Part shown: piece after piece, positions 1-8,317 of the stretch | Layout of the letters: each line of letters begins with the position of its first letter | Numbering within the stretch: the first letter of the stretch is position 1 | Assembly: GCA_035529695.1 (NCBI GenBank) | Contig: DATKWD010000102.1 | Coordinates: 1-43,270 of the forward strand | Source: DATKWD01 sp035529695 | Lineage (GTDB): Bacteria; Actinomycetota; Acidimicrobiia; Acidimicrobiales; Salinilacustritrichaceae | Direction: 5' to 3' | DNA: 43,270 nt | Made by a program: the position numbers and the translations under genes | The notes under the pieces: model-generated | What the model saw: only the letters and a program-made list of their open reading frames with translations | The model's database searches: none | Told to the model about the DNA's origin: nothing

Positions 1-270
1 GGCTTCAGTTGGCTCGGCCGCACGGTCCGGCGCCGACGACCCACCCACGCGTGCGAGCACAGTGCCGACGTCAACCGTTTCGCCCTCCGCGATCAGGATC
101 TCGGTGACGGTGCCGGACACGGGACTCGGGACCTCCGAGTCGACCTTGTCGGTCGACACCTCGAACAACGGCTCGTCCTCGGCGACGACATCGCCCACCT
201 TCTTGAACCACTGGGTGATGGTGCCTTCGGTGACGGTCTCACCCAGTTGCGGCATCTCGACTTCGGCCAT
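1..270 (-). CDS. 2-oxoacid dehydrogenase E2 acyltransferase, N-terminal lipoyl domain (partial)
   Basis: This is the first 90 residues of a dihydrolipoamide acyltransferase; the rest lies beyond the left edge. The protein starts at the ATG at 270 (MAEVEMPQLGETVTEGTI) and carries a complete biotinyl/lipoyl domain over residues 1-77. The lipoylation site is the lysine in the VSTDKVDSE turn near residue 43. From about residue 78 an Ala/Pro/Glu-rich linker begins, as usual between lipoyl and subunit-binding domains. E2 proteins carry acyl groups on a swinging lipoyl arm between E1 and E3 of the pyruvate, 2-oxoglutarate or branched-chain complexes. The visible part cannot tell which. The ETVTEGT sequence is common in actinobacterial SucB-type E2. 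An aceE gene lies about 9 kb away, but nothing here links the two. Confidence 0.93.
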   Translation of the reverse strand, partial: MAEVEMPQLGETVTEGTITQWFKKVGDVVAEDEPLFEVSTDKVDSEVPSPVSGTVTEILIAEGETVDVGTVLARVGGSSAPDRAAEPTEA

Positions 271-398
271 TGGTGGGAGATCCTCGATTCGAAAGCGCTG
301 ACAGACCGAGCACCGTAGCGCCCGGACGCGCTGGTGGCGCCGCTGCGAAGGTGGTGCCACCTGCGCCCTGCGGTCCGCCCGGTCGAGGGACCGCGGGC

Positions 399-791
399 TC
401 AGCTCTGGGTCTTCAAGGAGTCCCGGATCTCGGTGAGGAGATCGACCTCGGTCGGACCTGCTCCTTCGGTCTCGGCACCTGCGCCGCGCCTGTTCTGCAT
501 CTGCTCGAACGCACGGATGATGATGAAGAGCACGAACGCGATGATCACGAAGCTGAGGATCTGGTTGAACCATGCGCCGAAGCTGACGACGGACGCGTCT
601 TCGCCGCTGCCGATCGTGAACGTCGCCACGCTGCTGATGTCGGGCTGGCCGACGACGCCGGCGATGATCGGGTTGATGACGTTGTCGACCAGCGACTGGA
701 TGACGGCGCCGAACGCGGCACCGATGACGACGGCAACGGCCAGATCGAGCACGTTGCCCTTCATGACGAAATCCTTGAAGTCCTCGAGCAC
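399..791 (-). CDS. mscL: Large-conductance mechanosensitive channel MscL
   Basis: Inner-membrane channel that opens on hypo-osmotic shock to release solutes; the family works as a homopentamer. The 130-residue product has the MscL layout: an amphipathic N-terminal helix (LEDFKDFVMKGNVLDLAVAV), a first pore-lining membrane helix rich in Gly/Ala (about residues 15-45, with GAAFGAVIQSLVDNVINP), a periplasmic loop, a second membrane helix (about 72-97, FNQILSFVIIAFVLFIIIRAFE) and a charged cytoplasmic tail. I chose the GTG at 791 because AAGGAGA lies about nine bases upstream and the family's conserved N-terminus begins there. A longer frame to 890 only adds a low-complexity Arg/Pro extension. 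It is transcribed away from the TIGR01777 epimerase gene, from which it is separated by about 130 bases. Confidence 0.95.
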   Translation of the reverse strand: MLEDFKDFVMKGNVLDLAVAVVIGAAFGAVIQSLVDNVINPIIAGVVGQPDISSVATFTIGSGEDASVVSFGAWFNQILSFVIIAFVLFIIIRAFEQMQNRRGAGAETEGAGPTEVDLLTEIRDSLKTQS

Positions 792-925
792 GGTGGGGGT
801 TCTCCTTGATGGGGGTGGTAGGGAAGGGACCTCAGCGACGCCGGTCCTCAGCTGAGTGTTCCGTCTTTCAGACCTTCCCCTGAGGACCAAGTCGCGAAGA
901 GCACACCATTTCGAGAGGAATCTTC

Positions 926-1837
926 ATGGACATCGCCATCACGGGAGCGAGTGGCCTCATCGGGACCTCGCTACGTACCTTCCTGACCACGCAAGGTCAC
1001 CGAGTGCTCCGGGTGGTCCGAGGTGACGACCGCGCCGCGGATGCCATCGGATGGGACATCCACGCCGGGACCATCGACGCAGCCGGCCTCGAGGGGATCG
1101 ACGCCGTCGTGCACCTCGCAGGTGCAGGCATCGGCGACAAACGGTGGAGCGACGACCGCAAGCGCGAGATCCGAGAGAGCCGCGTCAAGGGCACGGCGCT
1201 GCTGGCCGAGACGCTGACCGAACTGAAGAAGCCGCCGTCGGTGTGGCTGTCCGGATCGGCGATCGGTTACTACGGCGATCGCGGGAGCGACGTGCTCGAC
1301 GAGTCCGAACCCGCCGGCCACGACTTCCTCGCCGACGTCTGTGTGCAATGGGAAGCCGCCACCGGGCCAGCCGAAGCGGCAGGAATCCGCGTCGCGCACC
1401 TGCGCACCGGCATCGTGCTCTCATCGGCCGGCGGGGCGCTCAAGAAGCAGCTCCCACTGTTCAAGTTCGGCATCGGCGGCCCGATCGCCGGTGGCGGCCA
1501 GTACTGGAGTTGGATCTCCATCGACGACACCGTGCGCGCCATCTCGTTCCTCCTTGGCGCCGAGGTCGCCGGCCCGGTCGACCTCACGGCGCCCGAGCCG
1601 GTCACCCAGAAGGAATTCGCCAAGACGCTGGGTTCGGTCCTGCACCGGCCTTCGTTCCTCCCGATTCCCAAGTTCGGGCCGGCGCTCCTTCTCGGGAGTG
1701 GGCTCGCCGACGCGCTCCTCGACACCAGCGCCCGGGTGCTTCCCACCGTCCTCGAGGGCGCGGGCTATCACTTCCTCCACCGCGACGTCCGCACGGCTCT
1801 CGCCGCCGTCCTCGACAAGGAAGCCGAGATCGCCTGA
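926..1837 (+). CDS. TIGR01777 family NAD(P)-dependent sugar epimerase-like protein
   Basis: An extended short-chain dehydrogenase/reductase of 303 residues, in the family typified by E. coli YfcH and human SDR39U1. The N-terminus has the Rossmann dinucleotide-binding motif GASGLIG (residues 7-13). VHLAGAGIGDKRWS (about 62-75) and the SGSAIGYYGDRG stretch (about 111-122) are diagnostic of TIGR01777. The C-terminal roughly 45 residues (VLHRPSFLPIPKFGPALLLG and following) match the DUF1731 tail. The substrate of this family is not established. An AGAGGA ribosome site sits just before the ATG at 926. The next gene (SDR, minus strand) converges on it with a 29-base gap, in which I see no clear terminator. 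Confidence 0.9.
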   Translation: MDIAITGASGLIGTSLRTFLTTQGHRVLRVVRGDDRAADAIGWDIHAGTIDAAGLEGIDAVVHLAGAGIGDKRWSDDRKREIRESRVKGTALLAETLTELKKPPSVWLSGSAIGYYGDRGSDVLDESEPAGHDFLADVCVQWEAATGPAEAAGIRVAHLRTGIVLSSAGGALKKQLPLFKFGIGGPIAGGGQYWSWISIDDTVRAISFLLGAEVAGPVDLTAPEPVTQKEFAKTLGSVLHRPSFLPIPKFGPALLLGSGLADALLDTSARVLPTVLEGAGYHFLHRDVRTALAAVLDKEAEIA

Positions 1838-1866
1838 CCGCTCGCCGTCAGGCCTCGACCCTCAGG

Positions 1867-2643
1867 TCACTTCGGGGGCATCCTGATGCCGCCGTCGACC
1901 CGGATGGTCTGCGCGTTCATGTAGCTGTTGGTGAGGAGCTCGAGTGCCATGGACGCGAACTCCTCGCTCGTGCCGAGCCGCTTCGGGAAGAGCACGCTCT
2001 GTCCGAGATTCGCCTTGAACGCCTCGGACGCCTCGCCCTCGCCGTAGATCGGGGTGTCGATCAGGCCGGGAGCGATGCAGTTGAGGCGGATGCCGGCGGC
2101 CGAGAGATCACGGGCGATCGGCAGCACCATGCCGACGACGCCACCCTTTGAGGCCGAGTAGCTGGCCTGGCCGATCTGACCGTCGAACGCAGCGACCGAG
2201 GCGACCGAGACGATCGAACCGCGCTGGCCGTCGTCGTCGGGATCGTTGTTGTTCATGGCCGAAGCTGCCAGCCGAATGCAGTTGAACGTGCCGATCAGGT
2301 TGACCTCGACGACCTTCTTGAACGCGTCGAGGTCATGGGCCGACTCGTACTGCCCGTCACGACCGATGGTGCGGGTGGCAAAGCCGATACCGGCGGCAGT
2401 GACCAGTGTCTTCACCGGACCCATCTCCTTGGCGGCGTCGACCGCAGCGATGACCTGGTCGGTGTCGGCGACGTCGGCCTGGACGAAGACGCCGCCGATG
2501 TCCTTGGCGACCGCCTCGCCCTTCTCGACGTTCATGTCGACCACGACGACGTGCTGACCTTCGTCAGCCAGCAGACGGGCGGTCGATTCGCCGAGGCCCG
2601 AAGCCCCGCCGGTGACGATCGCTGACGAACCCTTGATCTCCAT
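1867..2643 (-). CDS. SDR family oxidoreductase, 3-hydroxyacyl-CoA dehydrogenase-like
   Basis: A classical short-chain dehydrogenase of 258 residues. It has the NAD-binding GGASGLG motif (residues 12-18), the acidic residue after beta-2 (VVVVDMN) that favours NAD over NADP, the active-site serine in SVASVAAFDG, and the YSASKGG catalytic Tyr-x3-Lys. The NNNDPDDDGQRGSIVSVAS insert and the C-terminal SVLFPKRLGTSEEFA segment resemble type-2 3-hydroxyacyl-CoA dehydrogenases (HSD17B10-like). It may therefore act in beta-oxidation, which fits the acyl-CoA dehydrogenases elsewhere in the window, but the substrate is inferred. The ATG at 2643 is preceded by GAGGAGA about eight bases upstream; the frame continues to 3075 without family similarity, so the short start is preferred. 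Confidence 0.9.
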   Translation of the reverse strand: MEIKGSSAIVTGGASGLGESTARLLADEGQHVVVVDMNVEKGEAVAKDIGGVFVQADVADTDQVIAAVDAAKEMGPVKTLVTAAGIGFATRTIGRDGQYESAHDLDAFKKVVEVNLIGTFNCIRLAASAMNNNDPDDDGQRGSIVSVASVAAFDGQIGQASYSASKGGVVGMVLPIARDLSAAGIRLNCIAPGLIDTPIYGEGEASEAFKANLGQSVLFPKRLGTSEEFASMALELLTNSYMNAQTIRVDGGIRMPPK

Positions 2644-2693
2644 GTGTGTCTCCTCGGCGCTCTGGCCGCTCGTGTCCGACTGTCCGGTCGACA

Positions 2694-3299
2694 CTATTGA
2701 CTGAGCGGAGCGGATTCGAAGTGCGACAGACGCACGACGAGTTCGTCGAGCAGCGCATGGGCGGCCGACCACCAGGCAACCGACCCGGATCTTCGGCTGG
2801 ATCGGCCGACCGGTCGGAAGTGTGCACAGAGATGCGACCGCGACCAGCGTTCGAATGCGATCTCGACCTCTGCCCGCCGCGCACCCGCGGGTGCGAACAC
2901 TCCGCGGAGCGCGTGGTCGCCCGCCCGAGAGAGCGCAAGTGACGACCGCCCGGCCACGAGCGTCTGATCGGGCCACTGCGCGAGCGTGGTCGCCACGACC
3001 TCGGCCGGGAGCCGGACGACCCGATACACATCCGGTGCCCCGCCGCGCACGGTGACCGATCCGGCTCGAGACCATCGGTCCAGCGCGCGCCAGAGCGGAT
3101 CGCGCCAGTGGGCCCGGTGCTGATCACCGGCGCTGGGGAGACACCAGGTCCGGTCCGACTCGAAGGTTGCGACGACCCCGCGGTCGGGAGTGATCACCAG
3201 GTCGTCGGCAACCCACGGCAGCGCGTCCATGTCGACGCCCCGGACCCGACGACGCCGAACGGCCAGAGCCGAGACGCCATCGCGGCCAGGGTCGCGCAT
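2694..3299 (-). CDS. Hypothetical protein, Arg/Trp-rich
   Basis: I do not recognise this 201-residue protein. It has no signal peptide, membrane segment or catalytic motif that I can name. It is rich in Arg, Trp and Val, with a short hydrophilic N-terminus (MRDPGRDGVSALAVRRRR) followed by an alpha/beta-looking body (ALPWVADDLVITPDRGVVATFES). The ATG at 3299 is chosen because GGAGGG lies nine bases upstream; an ATG at 3230 has no comparable site. It lies about 50 bases upstream of the SDR gene on the same strand and may be cotranscribed with it. That a frame of this length stays open is weak evidence in such GC-rich DNA, so it could be spurious. Confidence 0.5.
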   Translation of the reverse strand: MRDPGRDGVSALAVRRRRVRGVDMDALPWVADDLVITPDRGVVATFESDRTWCLPSAGDQHRAHWRDPLWRALDRWSRAGSVTVRGGAPDVYRVVRLPAEVVATTLAQWPDQTLVAGRSSLALSRAGDHALRGVFAPAGARRAEVEIAFERWSRSHLCAHFRPVGRSSRRSGSVAWWSAAHALLDELVVRLSHFESAPLSQ

Positions 3300-3494
3300 G
3301 TCGGGATTCCCTCCACGTCGGTGTTCGGACTCGAGCCCCATCGGACACCCCCGAAGGCGCGTCGTCAACCACCACGCCTCGAATCTGCGGCGCGACCGCC
3401 TGCGGCGGTCAGTGGCTGCCCCCGCGCCGACACCGCACGAGCCCCGCGCACTCACCCGGGCACGGCGTGGAAACGACCGGCTTCGTTGAAGACC

Positions 3495-4037
3495 TCAGCA
3501 GGACAAGTCGAAGCTGAGCACCGACGGTGAAGCCTCGAAGTCGTCCAGATTGCGCATCTCGACATCGGCGGCCGAAACGCCGTCATCGCCGAAGTCGAGG
3601 GTGCCCTCCGGCCCGCCTCCGGAGTAGCCGACGAAGTCGTCGCCGAAGGGATCTCCGACGTCGAAGCTGATGTCGTCGGTCACCGTGCCGTCCTCGGCCA
3701 CGGCACGGGACATGTCGATGACGACCGCCTCGCCGGCCGGGTTGACGGCATCAGCCTGCGCCGTGTGCGTGAACACCCCACCGAGACCGGCGCGCGGCTG
3801 CTCCTCGAAGAAGCACCGCACTCTTTCGATCGTCATCTCCTCGCCGTCGAAGGACGCGGAACCTCCGGACGGTGTTGCCGACGGCTCAGCCGTCGAACCG
3901 GCGTCACCGCTCGGCTCGGTGTCGCTCTGGTCGGCGTTCGGCGCGCCCGACGCGCCGTCGCTGCCGTCGTCCCCGCACGCGCCCACCAGCAGGATCAGTC
4001 CTACCAGCACGGCACCCAGTCCTCGTCGCATCGCCAT
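3495..4037 (-). CDS. Secreted lipoprotein of unknown function
   Basis: A probable exported lipoprotein of about 180 residues. A type II signal peptide (MAMRRGLGAVLVGLILLVGAC) ends in the lipobox LVGAC with the acylated cysteine near residue 22. A 40-residue linker rich in Asp, Ser, Gly and Pro follows, typical of actinobacterial surface lipoproteins. The globular part carries two more cysteines, one in VRCFFEEQ and one as the last residue (FDLSC), which could form a disulfide outside the cell. No named domain is recognised. The start codons are GTG 4040, ATG 4037 and ATG 4031; I chose 4037 because GAGGGGG is spaced six bases from it. Confidence 0.8.
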   Translation of the reverse strand: MAMRRGLGAVLVGLILLVGACGDDGSDGASGAPNADQSDTEPSGDAGSTAEPSATPSGGSASFDGEEMTIERVRCFFEEQPRAGLGGVFTHTAQADAVNPAGEAVVIDMSRAVAEDGTVTDDISFDVGDPFGDDFVGYSGGGPEGTLDFGDDGVSAADVEMRNLDDFEASPSVLSFDLSC

Positions 4038-4093
4038 CACTTGCCCCCTCGATCGGTTGACTCACGCTACCCGGCGGAGCCCGTCACCTGCCC

Positions 4094-4370
4094 TCATGCT
4101 GATCGTGGGTGTCGGGCCACGCGCTCGGCGCGATCCTCCTGGCCCTGCGGGAGCAGCCAGCTCCCCCGCCGCCCCAGCCGCACCACCGGCGAGCCCTCAC
4201 CGGCTGCGACACGTGCAGCCTGGCGCCGGTCTTGCGCCAAGGCTTCGATCGCGAGAACTGAACCGTCATCCTGCTCGACGACGAGGTCGACTTCATCGTC
4301 ATCGCTGGTTCTCCAGTGGATCAGCAGATGCGGAAATGGAGGCTCAGGCCTGGGCCGAACCGCTACCGAC
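4094..4370 (-). pseudogene. Probable remnant of a DUF4143-type ATP-binding protein (C-terminal fragment)
   Basis: No intact gene fits here, but the minus-strand frame ending in TGA at 4094-4096 reads PHLLIHWRTSDDDEVDLVVE followed by QDDGSVLAIEA. That resembles the C-terminal conserved stretch of AAA_14/DUF4143 proteins, where a Trp-Arg-x-x-Asp-Gly-x-Glu-Val-Asp-x-Val segment is followed by IEVKAS. The IEVK lysine is missing, the residues after IEA diverge, and there is no start codon or N-terminal ATPase. I read it as a decayed tail of a gene once downstream of the hydantoinase pair. A 72-residue frame at 4084-4302 covers the same bases in another register and looks like a shadow. The evidence is one short motif. 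Confidence 0.45.
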
Positions 4371-5921
4371 TCATGGCGAAGACCGGACTGGATCTCCCCA
4401 ACCGCCGCCGCCTGGTGTCAGCATCCTCAGCACATCGCCGGCCGCCAGCCGAATCGTGCACTTGTCCGCCAGAGGCTCGGCCCGCTCCTCGTCACCGCCA
4501 GGAACCAGCCAGTTCTCCCCGACCGCTCCGGGCTCGCCGCCGGCCAGTCCCCACGGCTGCGACACGCGCCGTTCGGTGATGAGCGACACGGTCACGTCCT
4601 CGAGGACCTGCAGGTCGCGCTCAATGCCCTCACCGCCGGGCGACCAGCCAGCACCCCCGCTCCCCCGTCGCAGCCGATAGCGGAGAACTCTCAGTGGATA
4701 TGCACGCTCGAGCGCCTCTATTGGGGTATTTCGAGTATTGGTCATCCCGGTGTGGATTCCCGACTGACCCGGGCCGGAGGCGCTCCCGCCTTGTCCACCA
4801 CCGATCGTTTCGTAGTACACCCAGCCGGCTCCACCGATCAGCACGTTGTTCATGGTGCCCTGACCGCCGCCGCCCACTCGAAGTGGCACGACCTGAGCCA
4901 GCGCGCCCAGGCACACGTCCGCGACCCGCTGCGAGACCTCGACGTTGCCGGCGCCGACGGCAGCCGGGAACACCGCTGACACGATCGAACCCGCAGGGGC
5001 CACCACCTCGACCGATTCGAGCACCCCACCGTTGGCCGGCAGCGTCGGATCGAGCGCAGCCCGTACGGCGAACGCGACCGCACTGAAGGTCACGGCTTCG
5101 ACGGCATTGACGTTGCCGGCCGACTGGGGTGCCGAGCCCGTGAAGTCGAACCGGAGGCGACCGTCGTCGACCGTGAGGGTCAGCTCGATCGTTGCGGGCC
5201 CACGATCGGCCGCGCCCGACCCGGTCGAGTCGAGCTGGTCACGATGGCTCCACGAACCCGCGGGCAAGGCACCGACCACCGCTTGGACGCGTCGCCGGCC
5301 GTACTCGACGACCTCGTCAAAGGGATCGTCGGCGTGCTCGCTCAGTCGACGGACCCCGAGCACGTTGGCACCGATCTGGGCATCGAGGTCGCCCGCCCGT
5401 TCGTCAGGGGTCCGCGACGAAGCGAACAGCAGGTCGGCCACCTCGGAGGTGAGCTTCATCGGCGGGATGCGGAAGCCCTCTTGTTGGATCTCGGTGGCAT
5501 CGGCGGGAATCGATCCGGGTGCCGATCCCCCCACGTCGGCGTGATGGGCCCGGTTGGCCGCCCACCCCACCAGACGTCCGCCGACGAAGCACGGGGCGAC
5601 GAGCGTGATGTCGTTGAGGTGAGTGCCCCCGGCGTAGGGATCGTTCAGGATGATCTGTTCCCCGGCTTCGACATCGTCGCCCAAGGCGTCGATCGCAGCA
5701 CGCACGCTCGCGGGCATCGAGCCGAGGTGGACGGGGATGTGCTCGGCCTGTGCGAGCATCACGCCATCGGCGCCGAACACCGCAGCCGAGCAGTCGGCGC
5801 GCTCCTTGATGTTGGGGCTGAACGCGGCCCGACGCAGCACCGCTCCCATCTCCTCGGCGATTCCACTCAGCCGGGAGATCAGCACTTGGAGCGACGCCGG
5901 CGACAGGGTCACACCGGTCAT
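4371..5921 (-). CDS. Hydantoinase B / 5-oxoprolinase beta-type subunit
   Basis: The HyuB-type partner of an ATP-dependent hydantoinase, oxoprolinase or acetone/acetophenone carboxylase-like enzyme; 516 residues. Recognisable family blocks run in order: LSGIAEEMGAVLRRAAFSPNIKERADCSAA near the N-terminus, LAQAEHIPVHLGSMPASV, ILNDPYAGGTHLNDIT, then ANRAHHADVGGSAPGSIP with likely metal-binding His and Asp residues. The C-terminal third has YETIGGGQGGSASGPGQSGIHTGMTNTRNTPIE and a Gly-rich end (TPGGGGWGDP). The ATG at 5921 overlaps the hyuA stop as ATGA, implying translational coupling and an obligate A/B complex. The substrate cannot be told from sequence. The downstream region holds only a gene remnant. 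Confidence 0.93.
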   Translation of the reverse strand: MTGVTLSPASLQVLISRLSGIAEEMGAVLRRAAFSPNIKERADCSAAVFGADGVMLAQAEHIPVHLGSMPASVRAAIDALGDDVEAGEQIILNDPYAGGTHLNDITLVAPCFVGGRLVGWAANRAHHADVGGSAPGSIPADATEIQQEGFRIPPMKLTSEVADLLFASSRTPDERAGDLDAQIGANVLGVRRLSEHADDPFDEVVEYGRRRVQAVVGALPAGSWSHRDQLDSTGSGAADRGPATIELTLTVDDGRLRFDFTGSAPQSAGNVNAVEAVTFSAVAFAVRAALDPTLPANGGVLESVEVVAPAGSIVSAVFPAAVGAGNVEVSQRVADVCLGALAQVVPLRVGGGGQGTMNNVLIGGAGWVYYETIGGGQGGSASGPGQSGIHTGMTNTRNTPIEALERAYPLRVLRYRLRRGSGGAGWSPGGEGIERDLQVLEDVTVSLITERRVSQPWGLAGGEPGAVGENWLVPGGDEERAEPLADKCTIRLAAGDVLRMLTPGGGGWGDPVRSSP

Positions 5922-7690
5922 GCGCGGGTGACGACGAGATTGCCTGCGTCGTCGGGGTCGGCTCGCCAGCCCTCCGGCACCCAGATCGTGCAGTCGGATT
6001 CGGAGATGACGAGCGGGCCGGTGCCACCCGGGCGGGCGACCGTGGCGGGCAGGCCGATCGACGACACCGGACTCGGCCGCGTGGCGGTCGCACGTACGGC
6101 GATGACCTCGACGTCGTGGCCGGGTCGGGAGAAGCCGTTGCGGCGCTCGTGCTCGGCATCGAAGTCGTCGGGGGAGCCGACGCGCAGCTCGTGTGACTGC
6201 CCGGCATATCGGCACTCGTACGCCACATCGACCACCGTGGACGGCCCGGGGAGAAGCAGCCGCGCGTTGGCAGCGAGCTCGGACGCGAGGGCGTCGAGGC
6301 CCGCTCGCCGGGCACCGAAGCGCCACGATCGGACGACCTCGCGTCGCATCGGTGCGGTCAGCAGACCCACCGCCGACAGCGCACCAGCACGAGCCGGGAC
6401 GACGACTGCGGCCATGCCGAGAGCATCGGCGAGGTCGCAGGCATGCAGAGGGCCGGCGCCACCGAAGGCGACCAGCGCCAGCGTGGCCGGATCGACGCCG
6501 CGTTCGATGGTGACGGACCGGATCGCTCGTTCCATGTTGGCGTTGACCACCTCGATCACGCCGGCAGCATCGAGTCCGGCTCGGCGCAGTACGTCCTCGG
6601 CAGCGTCGACGGACAGCTCGAGGCCGCCGAAGTGGGACGCCGGGTCGATCCGACGGGCGACGAGATCGGCGTCGGTCACCGTCGGCTCGGCGCCGCCGAA
6701 GCCGTAGCAGGCAGGCCCCGGGCGCGCTCCTGCAGATTGCGGGCCGACCCGTTGGGCTCCTCCGGCGTCGAGCCAGGCAATCGACCCGCCGCCGGCGCCG
6801 ATCGTGTGGATGTCGAGGCTCGGAAACCTGACCTCGTATCCAGCGACCCGCCGGACTCCGGCCGGCTCGGGTCGCCCGTCCTGCACGAGGCAGACGTCGG
6901 TCGAGGTGCCCCCCATGTCGAACGTCACGGCGCTCTCGAACCCTGCGAGCCGCGCTGCGTCGGCGGCGGCGCCGACGCCACCGGCCGGCCCCGACAGCAG
7001 AAGTGCCGCAGGGAGCTCCGCCGCCACGTCGAGATCGAGCAATCCACCCGAGCTGGCCATGACGCTCGTCTCCTCGGCCATCTGGCCGACGCGGCTGAGG
7101 TAACGACGGCACACCGGCCGAAGCGCCGCGTTCAACACGGTCGTGACCGTCCGCTCGTACTCCCGGAACTCGGGGGCAACCGCGCTCGAGCACGAGACGT
7201 CGTAGCCGGAATCGACGACGATGCGCGCGATCTCGCGTTCGTGTGAGGCGTCGAGGTCGCTGTGCAGCAGGGCGACCGCCACCGCCTCGGTGTCGGCAGG
7301 GATCCGGTCGGCTGCCGACGTATCGAGCGCCACCAGGACCTGACCGTCCACCGCGAAGCGGCCCGAGACCCCGATGCGGTGGTCGCGGTCGACGAGCGGG
7401 GGCGGACGCCGCACCGAATCGTCGTAGAGGAGTGGCCGGTCCTGGCGGGCGATCTCGACGATGTCCTCGAGCCCCTCGGTGCACAGCAACGTCACCACGG
7501 TGTCGAGGCCTTCGAGGACGGCGTTGGTCGCGACCGTGGTGCCGTGGGCAAGGGCCCGAACGGCGAGGCCCCGCATCGCCGATGCGACGGCACTTGCCGG
7601 GTCGTCCGGCGTCGACGGAACCTTGGTGACCCGCCCATCAGCGCTCACGAGGTCGGTGAAGGTCCCTCCGGTGTCGACCCCGACTCGCAT
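5918..7690 (-). CDS. Hydantoinase A / 5-oxoprolinase alpha-type subunit
   Basis: HyuA-type ATPase subunit of 590 residues with the ASKHA nucleotide-binding fold. It opens with VGVDTGGTFTDLVSADG (phosphate-1 loop), has ALAHGTTVATNAVLEG around residue 50, the central TFDMGGTSTDVCLVQDG block (second phosphate loop), IGAGGGSIAWLDAGG, and LVAFGGAGPLHACDLADALG (adenosine-side motif). These enzymes couple ATP hydrolysis to opening or carboxylating small cyclic amides or ketones, acting with the B subunit encoded immediately downstream. The ATG at 7690 gives the family's usual N-terminus. The gene diverges from the J-domain gene with a 78-base spacer. Confidence 0.93.
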   Translation of the reverse strand: MRVGVDTGGTFTDLVSADGRVTKVPSTPDDPASAVASAMRGLAVRALAHGTTVATNAVLEGLDTVVTLLCTEGLEDIVEIARQDRPLLYDDSVRRPPPLVDRDHRIGVSGRFAVDGQVLVALDTSAADRIPADTEAVAVALLHSDLDASHEREIARIVVDSGYDVSCSSAVAPEFREYERTVTTVLNAALRPVCRRYLSRVGQMAEETSVMASSGGLLDLDVAAELPAALLLSGPAGGVGAAADAARLAGFESAVTFDMGGTSTDVCLVQDGRPEPAGVRRVAGYEVRFPSLDIHTIGAGGGSIAWLDAGGAQRVGPQSAGARPGPACYGFGGAEPTVTDADLVARRIDPASHFGGLELSVDAAEDVLRRAGLDAAGVIEVVNANMERAIRSVTIERGVDPATLALVAFGGAGPLHACDLADALGMAAVVVPARAGALSAVGLLTAPMRREVVRSWRFGARRAGLDALASELAANARLLLPGPSTVVDVAYECRYAGQSHELRVGSPDDFDAEHERRNGFSRPGHDVEVIAVRATATRPSPVSSIGLPATVARPGGTGPLVISESDCTIWVPEGWRADPDDAGNLVVTRA

Positions 7691-7768
7691 GCCGTGTGAC
7701 CGTACATCTCGCGATTCTCGGCGACGAGACGACGGTGGTCAGTCAATCGTGGTCGAGAAAAGGGCACC

Positions 7769-8308
7769 ATGGGGGCGATGGGTTCGAAGAAGTGGGGTCG
7801 ACGGAACCGAGGCGACGCCACGCCCGAGCCGTCGCCCGCGCCCGTCGCCGCACCGTCGGCCGGCGAGGTCACCGACGACGACGCCAACGCGTGGTGGACC
7901 GGGCACGGCGAACCCGCCGGGACCGACGCCGGACTCGACTCGCAGCTGGGCCCGAAGACCGCGGACGAGATCAGAGAGGCCTTCAAGCGCAAGAAGCGCC
8001 GGCCTGAACCCGAGGCCAAACCACACGGGGCGTTCGCCGACTACTACTCCGCCGACAGCCTCTTCACCACGGTCAACAACGACTCGGTCGATCCGGGCGC
8101 CTTTGACCCCGACGATCCATACGTCGCGCTCGGGGTGCCGGCCTCGGCGAGCTGGGAGCAGATCGTGTCGGCTCACCGTCGACTCGCCAAGCTGCACCAC
8201 CCCGATCGGCTCCTCGACGCCTCGGCCGAGGATCAGGAGCTGAGCGCGAATCGCATGGCCGAGATCAACCTCGCCTACGCCGAACTCCGCAAGCGCCGCA
8301 TCGTCTGA
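7769..8308 (+). CDS. C-terminal J-domain (DnaJ-like) protein
   Basis: A 179-residue cytoplasmic protein with a J domain at its C-terminus (about residues 115-176). It reads DPYVALGVPASASWEQIVSA, then a helix containing the HPD tripeptide (KLHHPDRLL) and a last helix with NLAYAELRKRR. HPD is the Hsp70/DnaK-stimulating motif. The N-terminal 100 residues are low-complexity, rich in Pro, Ala, Asp and basic residues, and hold no zinc finger, so this is not DnaJ itself but a type III J-protein. What it delivers to DnaK is unknown. The start could be ATG 7769 or ATG 7778. It converges on the RNase H fusion gene with a nine-base gap. Confidence 0.85.
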   Translation: MGAMGSKKWGRRNRGDATPEPSPAPVAAPSAGEVTDDDANAWWTGHGEPAGTDAGLDSQLGPKTADEIREAFKRKKRRPEPEAKPHGAFADYYSADSLFTTVNNDSVDPGAFDPDDPYVALGVPASASWEQIVSAHRRLAKLHHPDRLLDASAEDQELSANRMAEINLAYAELRKRRIV

Positions 8309-8317
8309 CCCCGCGCC

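Noticed and set aside
4084..4302. A 72-codon minus-strand ORF
   Set aside because: Its product is Arg/Ser/Gly-rich and overlaps in another register the frame with DUF4143-like similarity, so it looks like a shadow.
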